From assembly GCF_030052995.1 (NCBI RefSeq), contig NZ_JASJPW010000002.1, positions 372,001-436,000 of the forward strand: DNA of 64,000 nucleotides. The letters run 5' to 3'. This document shows positions 55,132-64,000 of this stretch, piece by piece. Both the position numbers and the translations under genes were made by a program. Position 1 is the first letter of the stretch. Each line of letters opens with the position of its first letter. Source of the stretch: Gemmobacter sp. 24YEA27. GTDB lineage: Bacteria; Pseudomonadota; Alphaproteobacteria; Rhodobacterales; Rhodobacteraceae. The notes under the pieces are model-generated. The model made no database searches and was not told the origin of the DNA. It was given only the letters and a program-made list of their open reading frames with translations.

Positions 55132-55524
55132 TCAGCGGAAGACATCAACCGAGATGTAACTCCCGACACCGCCCTGGCCCCAGATCTGCACCTGGACCAC
55201 CGCGCCGCCATTAACGATGGCCGCGCGCGCGCCTTTGGTCATAGTGCCGCCCATCAGCATCTTCTCCATCGCATCGCGGTTCTTCACATCGCCGAAAAAG
55301 CTGTCCCATTCATCGCCGGGATCGCCCTTGCCGAATTTGTGGAAATTGGCGCGGTCCTGGCGCAGGATCTGCCAGGGCTGGGTGAGCCGCTTGCCTTTCG
55401 AATTCACCAGATCGGCCGGGCCGATAAAGGCGGTATATTCCTCCAGGAGATCCTGGGCGGCGACTGGTGCGGCGAGGCCAGCCCCGAAAAGGGTCGCCAC
55501 GACGGCAAGTGCAGGGAAACGCAT
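55132..55524 (-). CDS. Small exported hypothetical protein
   Basis: 130 residues with a signal peptide (1-23, ending PVAA). The mature part is soluble: EEYTAFIGPADLVNSKGKRL, DEWDSFFGDVKNRDAMEKML, and a beta-rich glycine end (VQVQIWGQGGVGSYISVDVF). Function unknown, periplasmic. Followed downstream by convergent choV and preceded by the peptidase gene on the same strand, 41 bp away, so the two may be co-expressed. Confidence 0.7.
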   Translation of the reverse strand: MRFPALAVVATLFGAGLAAPVAAQDLLEEYTAFIGPADLVNSKGKRLTQPWQILRQDRANFHKFGKGDPGDEWDSFFGDVKNRDAMEKMLMGGTMTKGARAAIVNGGAVVQVQIWGQGGVGSYISVDVFR

Positions 55525-55565
55525 CTTAGTGCTCCTGTCAGAAGGGGATCAGCTCAAGGTAGGGG

Positions 55566-56399
55566 TCAGTCCGGTCGCCCGCCCGTAAGCCGGGCGTAAA
55601 CAATCAGTTCGGGCCGGTATTCGAAATGCATACCATCGAAATGGTGCCATTTGCCGCCCCAGATAAAGCCATAGCGCTCCATCTCGCGCACCAGCGCCTC
55701 GGGATAGCGGTTGTCATAGGGCCCGACCTTGCCCTCGCGCGCACCCGACCAGCGCCAATAACCGCCAAGCTCGGTGTTGAAATCGACCGCCATGCCGAAA
55801 CTATGGCCCGAAAGCCGCGTGGTGCCTGCGATCACGCGCCAGTTGAAACTGCCGCCGATGGTCTGGAAATAGACATTCATTTCTGGCCCGAGCGCGTGGA
55901 TCGCGGCCAGTGCGGCGCGCAGCTGCGTGGCCGCGCAGGTCTTTTCGGACATCATGAAGACGGCTTTCGCATCCCCCGGCCAGCGCACCTCTTCAAGCCC
56001 CGCCGCCGCCTCGGCTTTGCTGTTGCCGTAAAGCGCGCGGAAGAAGGGCTCATTGCGCGCGCGGCCCGGGTCGAACCAGGGCGCCTCGCGCAGGGCCAGA
56101 TCAAAGGCCAGCGGATAGGTCTGCAGGAACTGTTCGGTGATGCTGGCATCTTCCAGCCGTTCCTGCGGAGAAAGCGGCACGTCACCGAAGCCGGTCGGCA
56201 GCTTCCGCCCGTCAGCGAAGATCAGGGTCTGACGGTTCGCGCTGACCTCTGTGCCAGGATAAGCCAGTTCCAGCGCGTCAATCCAGGGCAGGTCGGCTTT
56301 TGCAGGCAATTCGGTGCTCAGGAAGTCCCTGACCTCACAGGCCCCGGCCGGCCCGGCTGCCAGCAGGGCCAGAACCAGAAGATTGCGCAAAGTCACCAT
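55566..56399 (-). CDS. M15-family D,D-carboxypeptidase-like exported protein
   Basis: 277 residues from the ATG at 56399 (MVTLRNLLVLALLAAGPAGA, signal peptide). The C-terminal domain holds the zinc-site pattern of M15 peptidases: RLSGHSFGMAVDFNTELGGY (SxHxxGxAxD) and KWHHFDGMHFEYRPEL with the second and third metal-binding His. This suggests D-Ala-D-Ala/D-Ala-D-X cleavage of cell-wall peptides. The N-terminal 120 residues are specific to this subgroup. An upstream in-frame start at 56459 lacks a leader and is unlikely. Confidence 0.82.
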   Translation of the reverse strand: MVTLRNLLVLALLAAGPAGACEVRDFLSTELPAKADLPWIDALELAYPGTEVSANRQTLIFADGRKLPTGFGDVPLSPQERLEDASITEQFLQTYPLAFDLALREAPWFDPGRARNEPFFRALYGNSKAEAAAGLEEVRWPGDAKAVFMMSEKTCAATQLRAALAAIHALGPEMNVYFQTIGGSFNWRVIAGTTRLSGHSFGMAVDFNTELGGYWRWSGAREGKVGPYDNRYPEALVREMERYGFIWGGKWHHFDGMHFEYRPELIVYARLTGGRPD

Positions 56400-56486
56400 A
56401 GGACCATCCCTTCCTCTGCCTGGATCCTGATACCAGGCGAAACCTGATCCGAACCGCACATCGCGGCAAGTCCGGAGAGCCGGACC

Positions 56487-57568
56487 TTACTCTGCTCCGG
56501 GATTGGTGCGGTTCCAGCGGATCGACGACCAGAGCGAGACCCCGATCAGCACCGCACCGCCAAGCCCGGTGATCACTTCGGGAATATGCACGATGGCCTG
56601 AAGATACATGATGACCGAGAGGATCAGGATCGCCCAGAAGGCGCCGTGTTCGAGATAGCGGTATTCCGCCAGGGTGCCTTTCTCGACCAGCATGATGGTC
56701 ATCGAGCGCACATACATCGCGCCGATCCCAAGGCCGATGGCGATGACAAAAAGGTTTTGCGACAGGGCAAAAGCCCCGATCACCCCGTCAAAGGAAAAGC
56801 TCGCATCCAGCACTTCGAGATACAGAAACGCGCCGACGCCGCCCTTGGCCGCGCCTTCCAGCATCTCCTGGCTGCGGTCAAGAATGCCCCCAGAACCTCG
56901 ACCATCAGGAAGGTCAGAAGCCCCCAGATCGCAGCATGGAAGAAGGTATTCGACGCCGCAGGCCCAAGCGCGGGATCATTCTCGATGATCTTCGAGAAAA
57001 TCAGCATGATCACCAGCACGAAGGCGATCTCAATCCCCTTGATCGAAGAGAAATTCGCGGCTTTCTGCTCGATCCAGCGTACCCAGTGTACGTCTTTTTC
57101 ACTGTCGAAAAAGAAAGACAGGCCGACCATCATCAGGAAGGTGCCGCCAAAGGCCGCGATGGGCAGATGGGCATCATGCATGATCTCGGCATAGCGTTCG
57201 GGCTGGCTTGCGGCCATCACAAGCGCGGTCCAGGGGCCGACATTGGCGGCGATCACCACGATCAGCAGCGGGAAGACGATCCGCATTCCGAAGACGGCGA
57301 TGATAATGCCCCAGGTCAGAAAGCGGCGCTGCCAGAGCGGCGTCATATCCTTGAGCTTATTGGCATTGACGATGGCATTGTCGAAGGAAAGCGAGATTTC
57401 CAGCACCGCCAGAACCGAGACGATGAAGAAGACCTTCAGCGCCCCGAGCGTGGTATGTTCGGTGGAAAAGCCCAGCCAGAGCCCGAGCCCGAGCCCGATT
57501 GCCGTGACCACGAAAGCTGCGGTGAAATAGGACAGGGTTGTGCGTTCGGAAATGCCTGGGGCCGCCAT
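56487..57568 (-). pseudogene. DUF475/TerC-like integral membrane protein, frameshifted in a G run
   Basis: From ATG 57568 (MAAPGISERTTLSYFTAAFV) about nine membrane helices with the DUF475/TerC hallmark acidic pairs in helices (VLEISLSFDNAIVNANKLKD). At the run 56887-56891 the frame breaks; one more G gives VEVLGGILDRSQEMLEG and continues GAFLYLEVLDASFSFDGVIG, the second copy of the hallmark, to 56487. About 360 residues. TerC-like proteins are linked to metal (Mn/Ca) export and tellurite tolerance. The role here is unknown. Confidence 0.85.
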
Positions 57569-57718
57569 CGGAGTCGCTCCTGAGAAAATCTCACATGTCT
57601 GTTAGCGCGGTGGCTGTAGACGGGCCAGTGGCATTTTGCAGAGGCAGCATTGGAGATTCGTGGCCCAGGCAGCTTTGCGCCGGCGATGGGGGCGGGCCCG
57701 TAGGAAGAAGGGGGCCAC

Positions 57719-57745
57719 GGAAAAGGGGGCCTGGCGGCCCCCTTA
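57719..57745 (-). terminator. Rho-independent terminator of the CoA-transferase operon
   Basis: On the minus strand AAGGGGGCC pairs with GGCCCCCTT around a short loop and continues TTTCC. It lies 23 bp after the stop of subunit B. Confidence 0.75.
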
Positions 57746-57767
57746 TGTCAGTCTTGCAGTGGTGGGA

Positions 57768-58400
57768 TCAGCCGACGATGGTCGCCTCGGTCGCGGCGCG
57801 CAGTTCGGCCTCGCTGATGCCCGGGGCGCATTCGACGATCTTCAGCCCGCCCGGCACCACATCCAGCACCCCAAGGTTCGAGATGATGCGGTCGACCACC
57901 GATTTGCCGGTCAAGGGCAGGGTGCAGGCTTTCAGCACTTTCGACTCGCCCGCCTTATTGGTGTGGTCCATCACCACGACCACACGGCCCACGCCCGCGA
58001 CAAGGTCCATCGCGCCGCCCATGCCCTTCACAAGCTTGCCCGGGATCATCCAGTTGGCGAGATCGCCGTTTTCCGCGACCTCCATCGCGCCAAGGATCGC
58101 CATGGCGATCTTGCCGCCACGGATCATCGCGAAGCTGGTGGCGCTGTCGAAAAACGCGGTTTGCGGCAGCTCGGTGATGGTCTGCTTGCCGGCATTGATC
58201 AGATCGGCGTCTTCCTCGCCCTCGAACGGGAAGGGGCCCATGCCAAGCATGCCGTTTTCCGATTGCAGCGTGACCTCGACGCCCTCGGGGATGTAATTCG
58301 CCACCAGCGTCGGAATGCCGATGCCGAGATTCACATACCAGCCGTCCTGGAGTTCCTGCGCCGCACGGGCGGCCATTTGGTTACGATCCCAGCCAGCCAT
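57768..58400 (-). CDS. scoB: 3-oxoacid CoA-transferase subunit B
   Basis: 210 residues. Family motifs: [20 protein letters not shown], the catalytic-Glu box [12 protein letters not shown] and [20 protein letters not shown]. Forms a heterodimer with subunit A, moving CoA from succinyl-CoA to acetoacetate or a related 3-oxoacid. Start ATG overlaps the subunit A stop by one base (TAATG), so translation is coupled. SCOT versus 3-oxoadipate specificity is not certain. Confidence 0.92.
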   Translation of the reverse strand: MAGWDRNQMAARAAQELQDGWYVNLGIGIPTLVANYIPEGVEVTLQSENGMLGMGPFPFEGEEDADLINAGKQTITELPQTAFFDSATSFAMIRGGKIAMAILGAMEVAENGDLANWMIPGKLVKGMGGAMDLVAGVGRVVVVMDHTNKAGESKVLKACTLPLTGKSVVDRIISNLGVLDVVPGGLKIVECAPGISEAELRAATEATIVG

Positions 58401-59107
58401 TATGCCTGCTCCTTCTGGCGCACAGTGCGTTGTTCGATCCGCTTTTCATGGGCGCCCTGCACGATCTTTGTCACGTAGATGCCGGGGAGGTGGACGCTGT
58501 CGGGGTCCAGGGCGCCAAGCGGCACGATTTCCTCGACCTCGGCGATGCAGATGCGGCCGCAGGTGGCGGCGGGGACGTTGAAATTCCGCGCGGTCTTGCG
58601 GAAGACGAGATTGCCCGAAGGGTCGGCCTTCCAGGCTTTCACAATCGCCAGATCGGCGACGAGGCCGCGTTCCAGGATATAGGTCTGGCCGTCGAAATCG
58701 TGATGCTCCTTGCCTTCGGCGATCACGGTGCCGACGCCGGTTTTGGTGTAGAAGCCGGGGATCCCGGCGCCGCCGGCGCGCATCCGCTCGGCCAGCGTGC
58801 CCTGCGGGTTGAATTCCAGCTCCAGCTCGCCCGAGAGATACTGGCGCATGAATTCGGCATTCTCGCCCACATAGGACGAGATCATCTTCTTCACCTGGCG
58901 GGTTTCGAGGAGTTGCCCGAGGCCGAAGCCGTCAACGCCCGCATTATTCGAGGCGACGGTCAGCTCTTTTGTGCCCGCGTCGCGGATCGCGGCGATCAGC
59001 AGTTCCGGAATGCCACAAAGGCCAAAGCCACCGGCGGCGATCAGCATCCCGTCTTTCAGATGTCCGTCCAGCGCTTCGGCGGCGGTATTGTATATCTTGT
59101 TTCCCAT
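58400..59107 (-). CDS. scoA: 3-oxoacid CoA-transferase subunit A
   Basis: 235 residues from the ATG at 59107 ([20 protein letters not shown]); upstream in-frame starts lie beyond the promoter area. Motifs: [60 protein letters not shown], as in SCOT/PcaI-like subunits. Divergent from a LuxR-type gene, which probably regulates it. Enables ketone-body or 3-oxoacid use. Confidence 0.92.
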   Translation of the reverse strand: MGNKIYNTAAEALDGHLKDGMLIAAGGFGLCGIPELLIAAIRDAGTKELTVASNNAGVDGFGLGQLLETRQVKKMISSYVGENAEFMRQYLSGELELEFNPQGTLAERMRAGGAGIPGFYTKTGVGTVIAEGKEHHDFDGQTYILERGLVADLAIVKAWKADPSGNLVFRKTARNFNVPAATCGRICIAEVEEIVPLGALDPDSVHLPGIYVTKIVQGAHEKRIEQRTVRQKEQA

Positions 59108-59170
59108 GATCCCTCTCCGGACTCTGGTCCGATCCCCGGTGATGCTGATGGATTGCAGGCCGGGCCGGAA

Positions 59171-59188
59171 TCCGTAGAAATACGTAGG
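59171..59188. promoter_or_regulatory. Candidate operator between CoA-transferase and LuxR-type genes
   Basis: TCCGTAGAAATACGTAGG has CGTAG twice, 10 bp apart, and a central TACGTA palindrome, in the 104-bp divergent promoter region. The spacing fits a LuxR/FixJ-type dimer site. Confidence 0.4.
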
Positions 59189-59211
59189 TGCCCAGGTATA
59201 GCGAGACACCG

Positions 59212-59811
59212 ATGCCGTCTTCTGCCCCCGATGACCTTGCCGCACTGGCCTTTCTGCATGCGCCGGAAGCCACGCTGGTGCTGCGCGAGCGGGTGATCCG
59301 CCGCGCCAATCTGGCGGCGGGGCGGGTGTTCGGCTGGGACCCGGGCGCGCTCGAGGGCTGTTCGATGCGGGTGCTTTACCCTGGCGAGACCGATTTCGAG
59401 CGGCTGGGCCAACGCGCGGAAGAGGCGCTGCGGCTGAAGCCGATGATCCGCGATGAACGTTTCATGCGCCGCCAGGACGGCCAGCTGGTCTGGATGGAGG
59501 GCAGGGGGGTGACGCTGACCCCGAAAGCACCGCATCGCCTGGCGATCTGGACCTATCGCGTGATCGAGACGGGGGCGGCGCCGGGCCTTCTGACGCCCGC
59601 CGAGATGCGCGTGGCGCGGCATATGGTCGGCGGCATGACCTCGAAGGAAATTGCGCGGGTGCTGGACTGCTCGCCCCGCACGGTTGAGGTGCACCGGGCC
59701 TCGATGATCCGCAAGCTCCGGGTCAGAAACAGTTTCGAGCTGATCCGGAGCCTGCTGGATTCCGGAGCGGCGCCGGTCGAGACGAGATCAGAGGGTGGCC
59801 CTGAATCGTAA
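59212..59811 (+). CDS. PAS-LuxR transcriptional regulator
   Basis: 199 residues from the ATG at 59212; a GTG at 59188 would overlap the candidate operator. A PAS domain (about 10-120: LHAPEATLVLRERVIRRANL, RFMRRQDGQLVWMEGRGVTL) is followed by a LuxR HTH (LLTPAEMRVARHMVGGMTSK, RVLDCSPRTVEVHRASMIRK). No phospho-Asp receiver, so it probably senses a small molecule or redox state directly. The divergent scoA-scoB operon is the likely target (inference). Confidence 0.85.
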   Translation: MPSSAPDDLAALAFLHAPEATLVLRERVIRRANLAAGRVFGWDPGALEGCSMRVLYPGETDFERLGQRAEEALRLKPMIRDERFMRRQDGQLVWMEGRGVTLTPKAPHRLAIWTYRVIETGAAPGLLTPAEMRVARHMVGGMTSKEIARVLDCSPRTVEVHRASMIRKLRVRNSFELIRSLLDSGAAPVETRSEGGPES

Positions 59812-60106
59812 GAACAGTCCGGCCTGGCTGGAAATCGCGAGCCTGGGCCAAGCCTTGTTGCGATGGTCCTTCACCGCGCCTTCGCTGATTGCCAGGCGCA
59901 AAGCCAAGGCGGGGGGCGATCTTTGGCGATGTCTTCATCGACACAAATGTCAGGGCGCGTCGCGGCGAGGATGGGGCCAGGCGCCGCCATGTCACCGCCT
60001 GGGAGCCGGAGCGCTGTGCCGGGGTGGTCGGACCCTGCTGCGCGCCCTCTTGCGCCAGCGGCGCTTTCTGGCATCTGATCGGGCAACAGTCTGACAGGAG
60101 TTGCCG
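59812..60106. other. Intergenic region before agmatine deiminase
   Basis: 295 bp. Overlapping short frames on both strands have no protein features. An AGGAG ribosome site for the next gene lies at 60096-60100. No terminator or promoter was identified with confidence. Confidence 0.45.
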
Positions 60107-61165
60107 ATGCCCGTGGTGCCGAAGAACTGGTTCATGCCCGCCGAGACCGCCCCCCAGGACCGGATCTGGATGGCCTTCCCGCGCGAAAGTGCCACGCTGG
60201 GCGAGGGCACGGTCGCGCGCGAGGCGGGCTACCGCGCCTGGGCCGATGTCGCATTGGCCATTGCGCCGTTTCAGCCGGTGACGATGATCGTCGATCCGAC
60301 AGAGACCGCACGGGCGAAAGCGATGCTTGGCTCTGCCGTTGACCTGGTTGAGCGCCCCATTGAGCATTTCTGGACACGTGATTCCGGCCCGACTTTCGTG
60401 CAGGCGGCGGATGGCTCGATTGCGGCGGTCGATTGGATGTATAACGCCTGGGGCTCTGATGACCCGGCGGAATGGCAGAATGACCGGGGCCTCGCGCGCT
60501 TTATCGCCGGGCTGGCCGGGGTGCCGGTGGTGTCATCCCTGCTGGTCAATGAGGGCGGCGGCATCCATGTCGACGGCGATGGTACCATGTTCGCGACGGA
60601 AACCGTGCAGCTGGATCCGCGCCGCAATCCTCTGGCCGACCGCGTGCGGGTAGAGGCGGAATTCGCGCGCACGCTGGGCGTCGAAAAGGTGATCTGGCTG
60701 CCGCAGGGGCTCACAGGCGATTACTGGGAGTTCGGCACCAATGGCCATGTCGATATCGTTGCGACTTTCCCGAGCCCCGGCAAGGTGCTGCTGCATGATC
60801 AGCGCAATCCGGGCCATCCGGATCACAAGGTGATGGCCGATATCCGCGCGATCCTTGAGGGCGCGACGGATGCGAAGGGACGCCGGCTCGAGATCATCGC
60901 GGTCCCGGCGCCGGAAGCCATCACCGATGCGCATGGGTTCAACGACTGGTCCTACATCAATCACCTGGTGCTGAATGGGGCCGTCATTGCCTGTGGCTTT
61001 GGCGAGCCGCGTGCCGATGCTGAGGCGGCTGAGATCCTTGGCGCCGCCTATCCCGGGCGCAAAGTGGTGACGGTCGACGCCCGCGAGATCTTTGCGCGTG
61101 GCGGTGGGGTGCATTGCATCACGCAGCATCAGCCCGCCGCCCTTCAGGCCCCGGCACGGGCATGA
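60107..61165 (+). CDS. aguA: Agmatine deiminase family protein
   Basis: 352 residues from the ATG at 60107 (AGGAG six bases upstream). Peptidyl-arginine-deiminase superfamily: substrate-site Trp-Met MPAETAPQDRIWMAFPRE, PIEHFWTRDSGPTFVQ with the Asp pair, LLVNEGGGIHVDGDGTMF, NGHVDIVATF with catalytic His, and GGGVHCITQHQP with the nucleophilic Cys about residue 336. Converts agmatine to N-carbamoylputrescine and ammonia. Its stop overlaps the amidase start as ATGA, suggesting a joint amine/amide degradation unit. No carbamoylputrescine amidase of the nitrilase type is visible. Confidence 0.88.
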   Translation: MPVVPKNWFMPAETAPQDRIWMAFPRESATLGEGTVAREAGYRAWADVALAIAPFQPVTMIVDPTETARAKAMLGSAVDLVERPIEHFWTRDSGPTFVQAADGSIAAVDWMYNAWGSDDPAEWQNDRGLARFIAGLAGVPVVSSLLVNEGGGIHVDGDGTMFATETVQLDPRRNPLADRVRVEAEFARTLGVEKVIWLPQGLTGDYWEFGTNGHVDIVATFPSPGKVLLHDQRNPGHPDHKVMADIRAILEGATDAKGRRLEIIAVPAPEAITDAHGFNDWSYINHLVLNGAVIACGFGEPRADAEAAEILGAAYPGRKVVTVDAREIFARGGGVHCITQHQPAALQAPARA

Positions 61166-63132
61166 ACCTCCACGGCGCAAGCATCGCCGGTCTGCGCGCG
61201 GGCCTTGAGGCCGGCAAGCTTACTTCGGTCGCACTGGTCGCAGGGTATCTGCGCCGCATTGCCGCCTATGATCGCAGCGGCATTCGTCTGAATGCCGTGC
61301 CGGTGCTGAACCCCGCGATGTTTGACGAGGCCCGCGCCTCTGATCTGCGCCGCGCGCGCGGCGAGGCGCTCGGGCCGCTCGATGGCATCCCCTATACCGC
61401 CAAGGACAGTTACAAAGTCAAAGGCCTGACAGTGGCCGCAGGTTCGCCCGCCTTTCGGGATCTGGTCGCGGGGGATGATGCTTTTGCGATCGGGCGGCTG
61501 AAAGCGGCGGGGGCGGTGCTGATCGGGCTGACCAATATGCCGCCAATGGCCAATGGTGGTATGCAGCGTGGCGTTTACGGGCGGGCGGAATCGCCCTGGA
61601 ATGCCGCTTACCTGACAGCGGCGTTCGCCTCCGGCTCGTCAAACGGGTCGGGCAGCGCGACGGCGGCCTCTTTCGCGGCCTTCGGGCTGGGCGAGGAAAC
61701 CTGGTCTTCGGGCCGCGCGCCGGCGGCGAATAACGGGCTTTGCGCGCTGACACCGTCGCGCGGGCTGATCTCGGTCCGGGGCAACTGGCCGCTGGTGCCG
61801 ACGATGGATGTGGTGGTGCCACATGCCCGCAGCATGGCGGATCTGCTGGAAGTGCTCGACGTGATCGTGGCCGATGATCCCGAGACGCGCGGCGATCTGT
61901 GGCGGGCGCAGGACTGGGTTGCGCTGCCGCGCCCGTCAGAGATCCGCCCGCCATCCTATCCGGCGCTGACCGCCGCGCTGACGGGCAGGCGCTTTGCGCT
62001 ACCCGCAATGTATGTGAACCAGGACCAAGAGGCCGGGACCGGGGACAGCCCGGGGATCGGCGGGCCGACCGGGCAGCGGATCGAGACCCGCGCTTCGGTC
62101 ATTGCGCTGATGGACAGGGTGGTCGCGGCGCTGCGCGCGGCGGGGGCAGAGGTGGTGATCTCGGATTTCCCGCTGGTTTCCAATTACGAGGGCGACCGGA
62201 GGGGTGCGCCGAAGATCGGGACGCGGGGGCTTGTCTCGCCGGAATATCTGCGGCGCGAGATTGTCGATCTCTCGGTCTGGGCCTGGGATGATTTTCTGGC
62301 CGCCAATGGCGATCCGGGCCTCAACCGGCTGTCGCAGGTCGATGGCGCGGCGATATTCCCGCAGCCCGACGGCGCGCTGCCCGACCGCTATACCGGCTTT
62401 GGCGATGATATTGCCGATTACCCCGCCCATGCGCGCGTGCATCCGGTCACGGATTTCCGCGAGATTCCGCATCTGGAAGATGGGTTTCGTGGGCTTGAGG
62501 AAACCCGAAAGCGCGATCTGGAAGACTGGATGGACAGGCATGGCTATGATGCGGTGATCTTTCCGGCGGTGGCGGATGTGGGACCGGCGGATGCCGATGT
62601 GACCGCGGCCTCGGCGGATCTGGCCTGGAGGAACGGCACCTGGGTCGCGAATGGCAATCTCGCGATCCGGCATCTGGGTGTGCCGACGGTGACGCTTTCG
62701 ATGGGCGTGATGGCGGATACCGGGATGCCGGCCGGGCTGACGCTTGCCGGCCGGGCCTGGGAGGACAGCAGGCTGCTGGCGCTTGCACGCGCGATGGAAC
62801 CGCTCCTGCCGCCGACCGGCCTCGCGCCCCGCATACCCGAATTGCCGCCGCTGCCGGTGCCGGGCCCCGCGCAGCGGCTGAAGCTGAGCGTTGCGGCCAG
62901 CGCCAGCGGGGCGGGGGAGGTGCGGCTGGAGATCCGCATCGAAACCGATGCGCCCCGGCTGCGCCTGACCGTCGATGGCGCGCAGGTGGAGCCCGTGGCA
63001 GTGCCGGATGGCTTTGCTGCCCTGGTCATCCTGCCCGAAAACACCCATCGCCACAGCGTATATGAGCCGCCCCATGGCCCCCTGGTGATCGCCGAGACGG
63101 CGACGCTTGCGGCCTTTGTCAGCGCTGGCTGA
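61162..63132 (+). CDS. Amidase-signature family enzyme
   Basis: 656 residues from the ATG at 61162 (MNLHGASIAGLRAGLEAGKL), overlapping the deiminase stop. Amidase signature region: catalytic Lys in GIPYTAKDSYKVKG (about 80) and the Ser cluster ASGSSNGSGSATAASFAAFG (about 157-176) giving the Ser-cisSer-Lys triad. The core ends near residue 560. An extra C-terminal beta-rich domain of about 90 residues (RLKLSVAASASGAGEVRLEI) is longer than usual. It could act on N-carbamoylputrescine or another amide next to AguA. Substrate unknown. Confidence 0.85.
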   Translation: MNLHGASIAGLRAGLEAGKLTSVALVAGYLRRIAAYDRSGIRLNAVPVLNPAMFDEARASDLRRARGEALGPLDGIPYTAKDSYKVKGLTVAAGSPAFRDLVAGDDAFAIGRLKAAGAVLIGLTNMPPMANGGMQRGVYGRAESPWNAAYLTAAFASGSSNGSGSATAASFAAFGLGEETWSSGRAPAANNGLCALTPSRGLISVRGNWPLVPTMDVVVPHARSMADLLEVLDVIVADDPETRGDLWRAQDWVALPRPSEIRPPSYPALTAALTGRRFALPAMYVNQDQEAGTGDSPGIGGPTGQRIETRASVIALMDRVVAALRAAGAEVVISDFPLVSNYEGDRRGAPKIGTRGLVSPEYLRREIVDLSVWAWDDFLAANGDPGLNRLSQVDGAAIFPQPDGALPDRYTGFGDDIADYPAHARVHPVTDFREIPHLEDGFRGLEETRKRDLEDWMDRHGYDAVIFPAVADVGPADADVTAASADLAWRNGTWVANGNLAIRHLGVPTVTLSMGVMADTGMPAGLTLAGRAWEDSRLLALARAMEPLLPPTGLAPRIPELPPLPVPGPAQRLKLSVAASASGAGEVRLEIRIETDAPRLRLTVDGAQVEPVAVPDGFAALVILPENTHRHSVYEPPHGPLVIAETATLAAFVSAG

Positions 63133-63345
63133 AAGCACCACTTTTTCAGGAAAATCCGCCTGGCCGGACTGCGAATAGCATTTTGGTCAGAATTGCGGTT
63201 TTCTTCTGTGATTACCGATGATAATTGTCAGGATAGGTTTTGCGACAATTCGCGACAGATCCACGATCCGGCCTGTGCCGGAGATCCGGCCCATCCGCAG
63301 GCGCAGAACGCGCGGGCGGCGGGGCATAATGGAGGAGGCCTTCTG

Positions 63346-64000
63346 ATGACATTCGCGCCCGGAAAATTTGCGGCTGGCATTGCGCTTGCGCTCGGGATCG
63401 GCTCGATGGCGGCGGCGGATACGCTGACCATCTATTCCGGCCGCGGCGAGGCGCTGGTTGCGCCGCTGATCGCACAATTCGAGGCAGAGACCGGCATCAA
63501 GACTGATGTGCGCTATGGCTCGACCTCGGAAATGGCGGCCTTGCTGCAGGAAGAGGGTGCCAACAGCCCGGCCGATCTGTTCTGGGCCCAGGATGCCGGC
63601 GCGCTTGGTGCTCTGGCCCCGGTCTTCGCAGAGCTGGCGGCGGGCGAGAATGAAAAAGTGCTCGAGGTCTTCCGCGATCCGTCGAACAAATGGGTGGCGA
63701 CATCGGGCCGGACCCGGGTGCTGGTCTACTCGACCGAGCGGGTCGAGCCGGGTGCGCTGCCCGCAAAGATCACCGATCTGACCGATGCGAAATACAAGGG
63801 CCGCGTTGCCTGGGCGCCGACCAATGGTTCTTTCCAGGCCTTTGTCACGGCGTTCCGTCTGACCCATGGCGATGAGGCAACCAAAGCCTGGCTGGAAGGC
63901 ATGATCGCCAATGACACCAAGGTTTACAAAAACAACGGCACCCAGATCGAAGCCATTGCCGCGGGCGAGGTCGATTATGGCCTGGTGAACAACTACTACC
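63346..64000 (+). CDS. Iron(III)-type ABC transporter substrate-binding protein (C-terminus beyond window)
   Basis: Open from the ATG at 63346, preceded by GGAGGAGG, to the window end: 218 codons. Signal peptide 1-24 (ending MAAA). FbpA/AfuA-like: DTLTIYSGRGEALVAPLIAQ, SPADLFWAQDAGALGALAPV, TRVLVYSTERVEPGALPAKI, VYKNNGTQIEAIAAGEVDYG, and the Tyr pair VNNYY at the end that in FbpA ligates Fe3+. Probably the first gene of a ferric-iron uptake operon continuing to the right. Confidence 0.9.
   Translation, partial: MTFAPGKFAAGIALALGIGSMAAADTLTIYSGRGEALVAPLIAQFEAETGIKTDVRYGSTSEMAALLQEEGANSPADLFWAQDAGALGALAPVFAELAAGENEKVLEVFRDPSNKWVATSGRTRVLVYSTERVEPGALPAKITDLTDAKYKGRVAWAPTNGSFQAFVTAFRLTHGDEATKAWLEGMIANDTKVYKNNGTQIEAIAAGEVDYGLVNNYY

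Noticed and set aside
1..64000. tRNA, rRNA, CRISPR arrays or known defence systems
   Set aside because: None was seen on reading both strands.

Overview
The window looks like part of an extrachromosomal replicon (plasmid or chromid) of a GC-rich alphaproteobacterium, most likely Rhodobacterales/Paracoccaceae. The reasons are a Rep_3-type initiator divergent from parA-parB with an iteron/DnaA-box origin between them, a Rhodobacter-style Tad pilus locus, choline-transport and CoA-transferase genes of the type common there, and a GC-rich palindromic intergenic element of a style I associate with that group. Family assignment is by reading only.

Layout. 1-1623: RND efflux pump (permease truncated by the window edge, plus adaptor). 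2149-4173: a small membrane protein and an unassigned toroid-like protein. 4336-19961: a surface-protein module. It has a 959-residue protein with 121 Gly-Asp dipeptides and Leu/Gly repeats, a hybrid kinase and LuxR-type response regulator, an Omp85-like barrel, Tad secretin/CpaD/TadE, and a complete type I secretion system (HlyD, ABC, TolC). The large protein and a small protein at 19092-19961 share an N-terminal BapA/LapF-like prefix domain and are the likely type I substrates. 20389-32518: the rest of the Tad locus (TadD, pilin-like protein, CpaB, CpaE, TadA, TadB, TadC, TadG), with a membrane hybrid kinase inserted and a pseudo-receiver and small lipoprotein at its edge. 32873-35705: ECF sigma/anti-sigma followed by fasciclin and DUF4394 proteins. 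35871-44335: NCS1 permease and hydantoinase/oxoprolinase HyuB-HyuA, next to an AmiC/AmiR-like ligand sensor and ANTAR regulator. 44516-46171: IS1182-family element. 46320-50670: parB, parA, origin, repB. 50667-55038: GlxA-type regulator and choline/betaine ABC transporter. 55132-64000: periplasmic proteins, DUF475/TerC-like protein, CoA transferase with divergent LuxR regulator, agmatine deiminase, amidase and the start of an iron-type binding protein.

How the parts may work together: the left half reads as a biofilm/attachment island in which Tad pili and type I-secreted BapA-like proteins are under local two-component control. The right half is replication plus nitrogen/carbon scavenging (hydantoins or other cyclic amides, betaine, agmatine, amides).

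Two cross-cutting observations. First, a 15-bp perfect palindrome, GTTTCGC(G/C)GCGAAAC, was found once inside each of parB, parA and repB and is a good parS candidate. Second, at least twelve single-base deletions break otherwise intact genes, most in G/C runs of 4-6. Residual homopolymer sequencing errors are the most economical explanation, so genes typed 'pseudogene' here are broken as read but may be intact in the organism.
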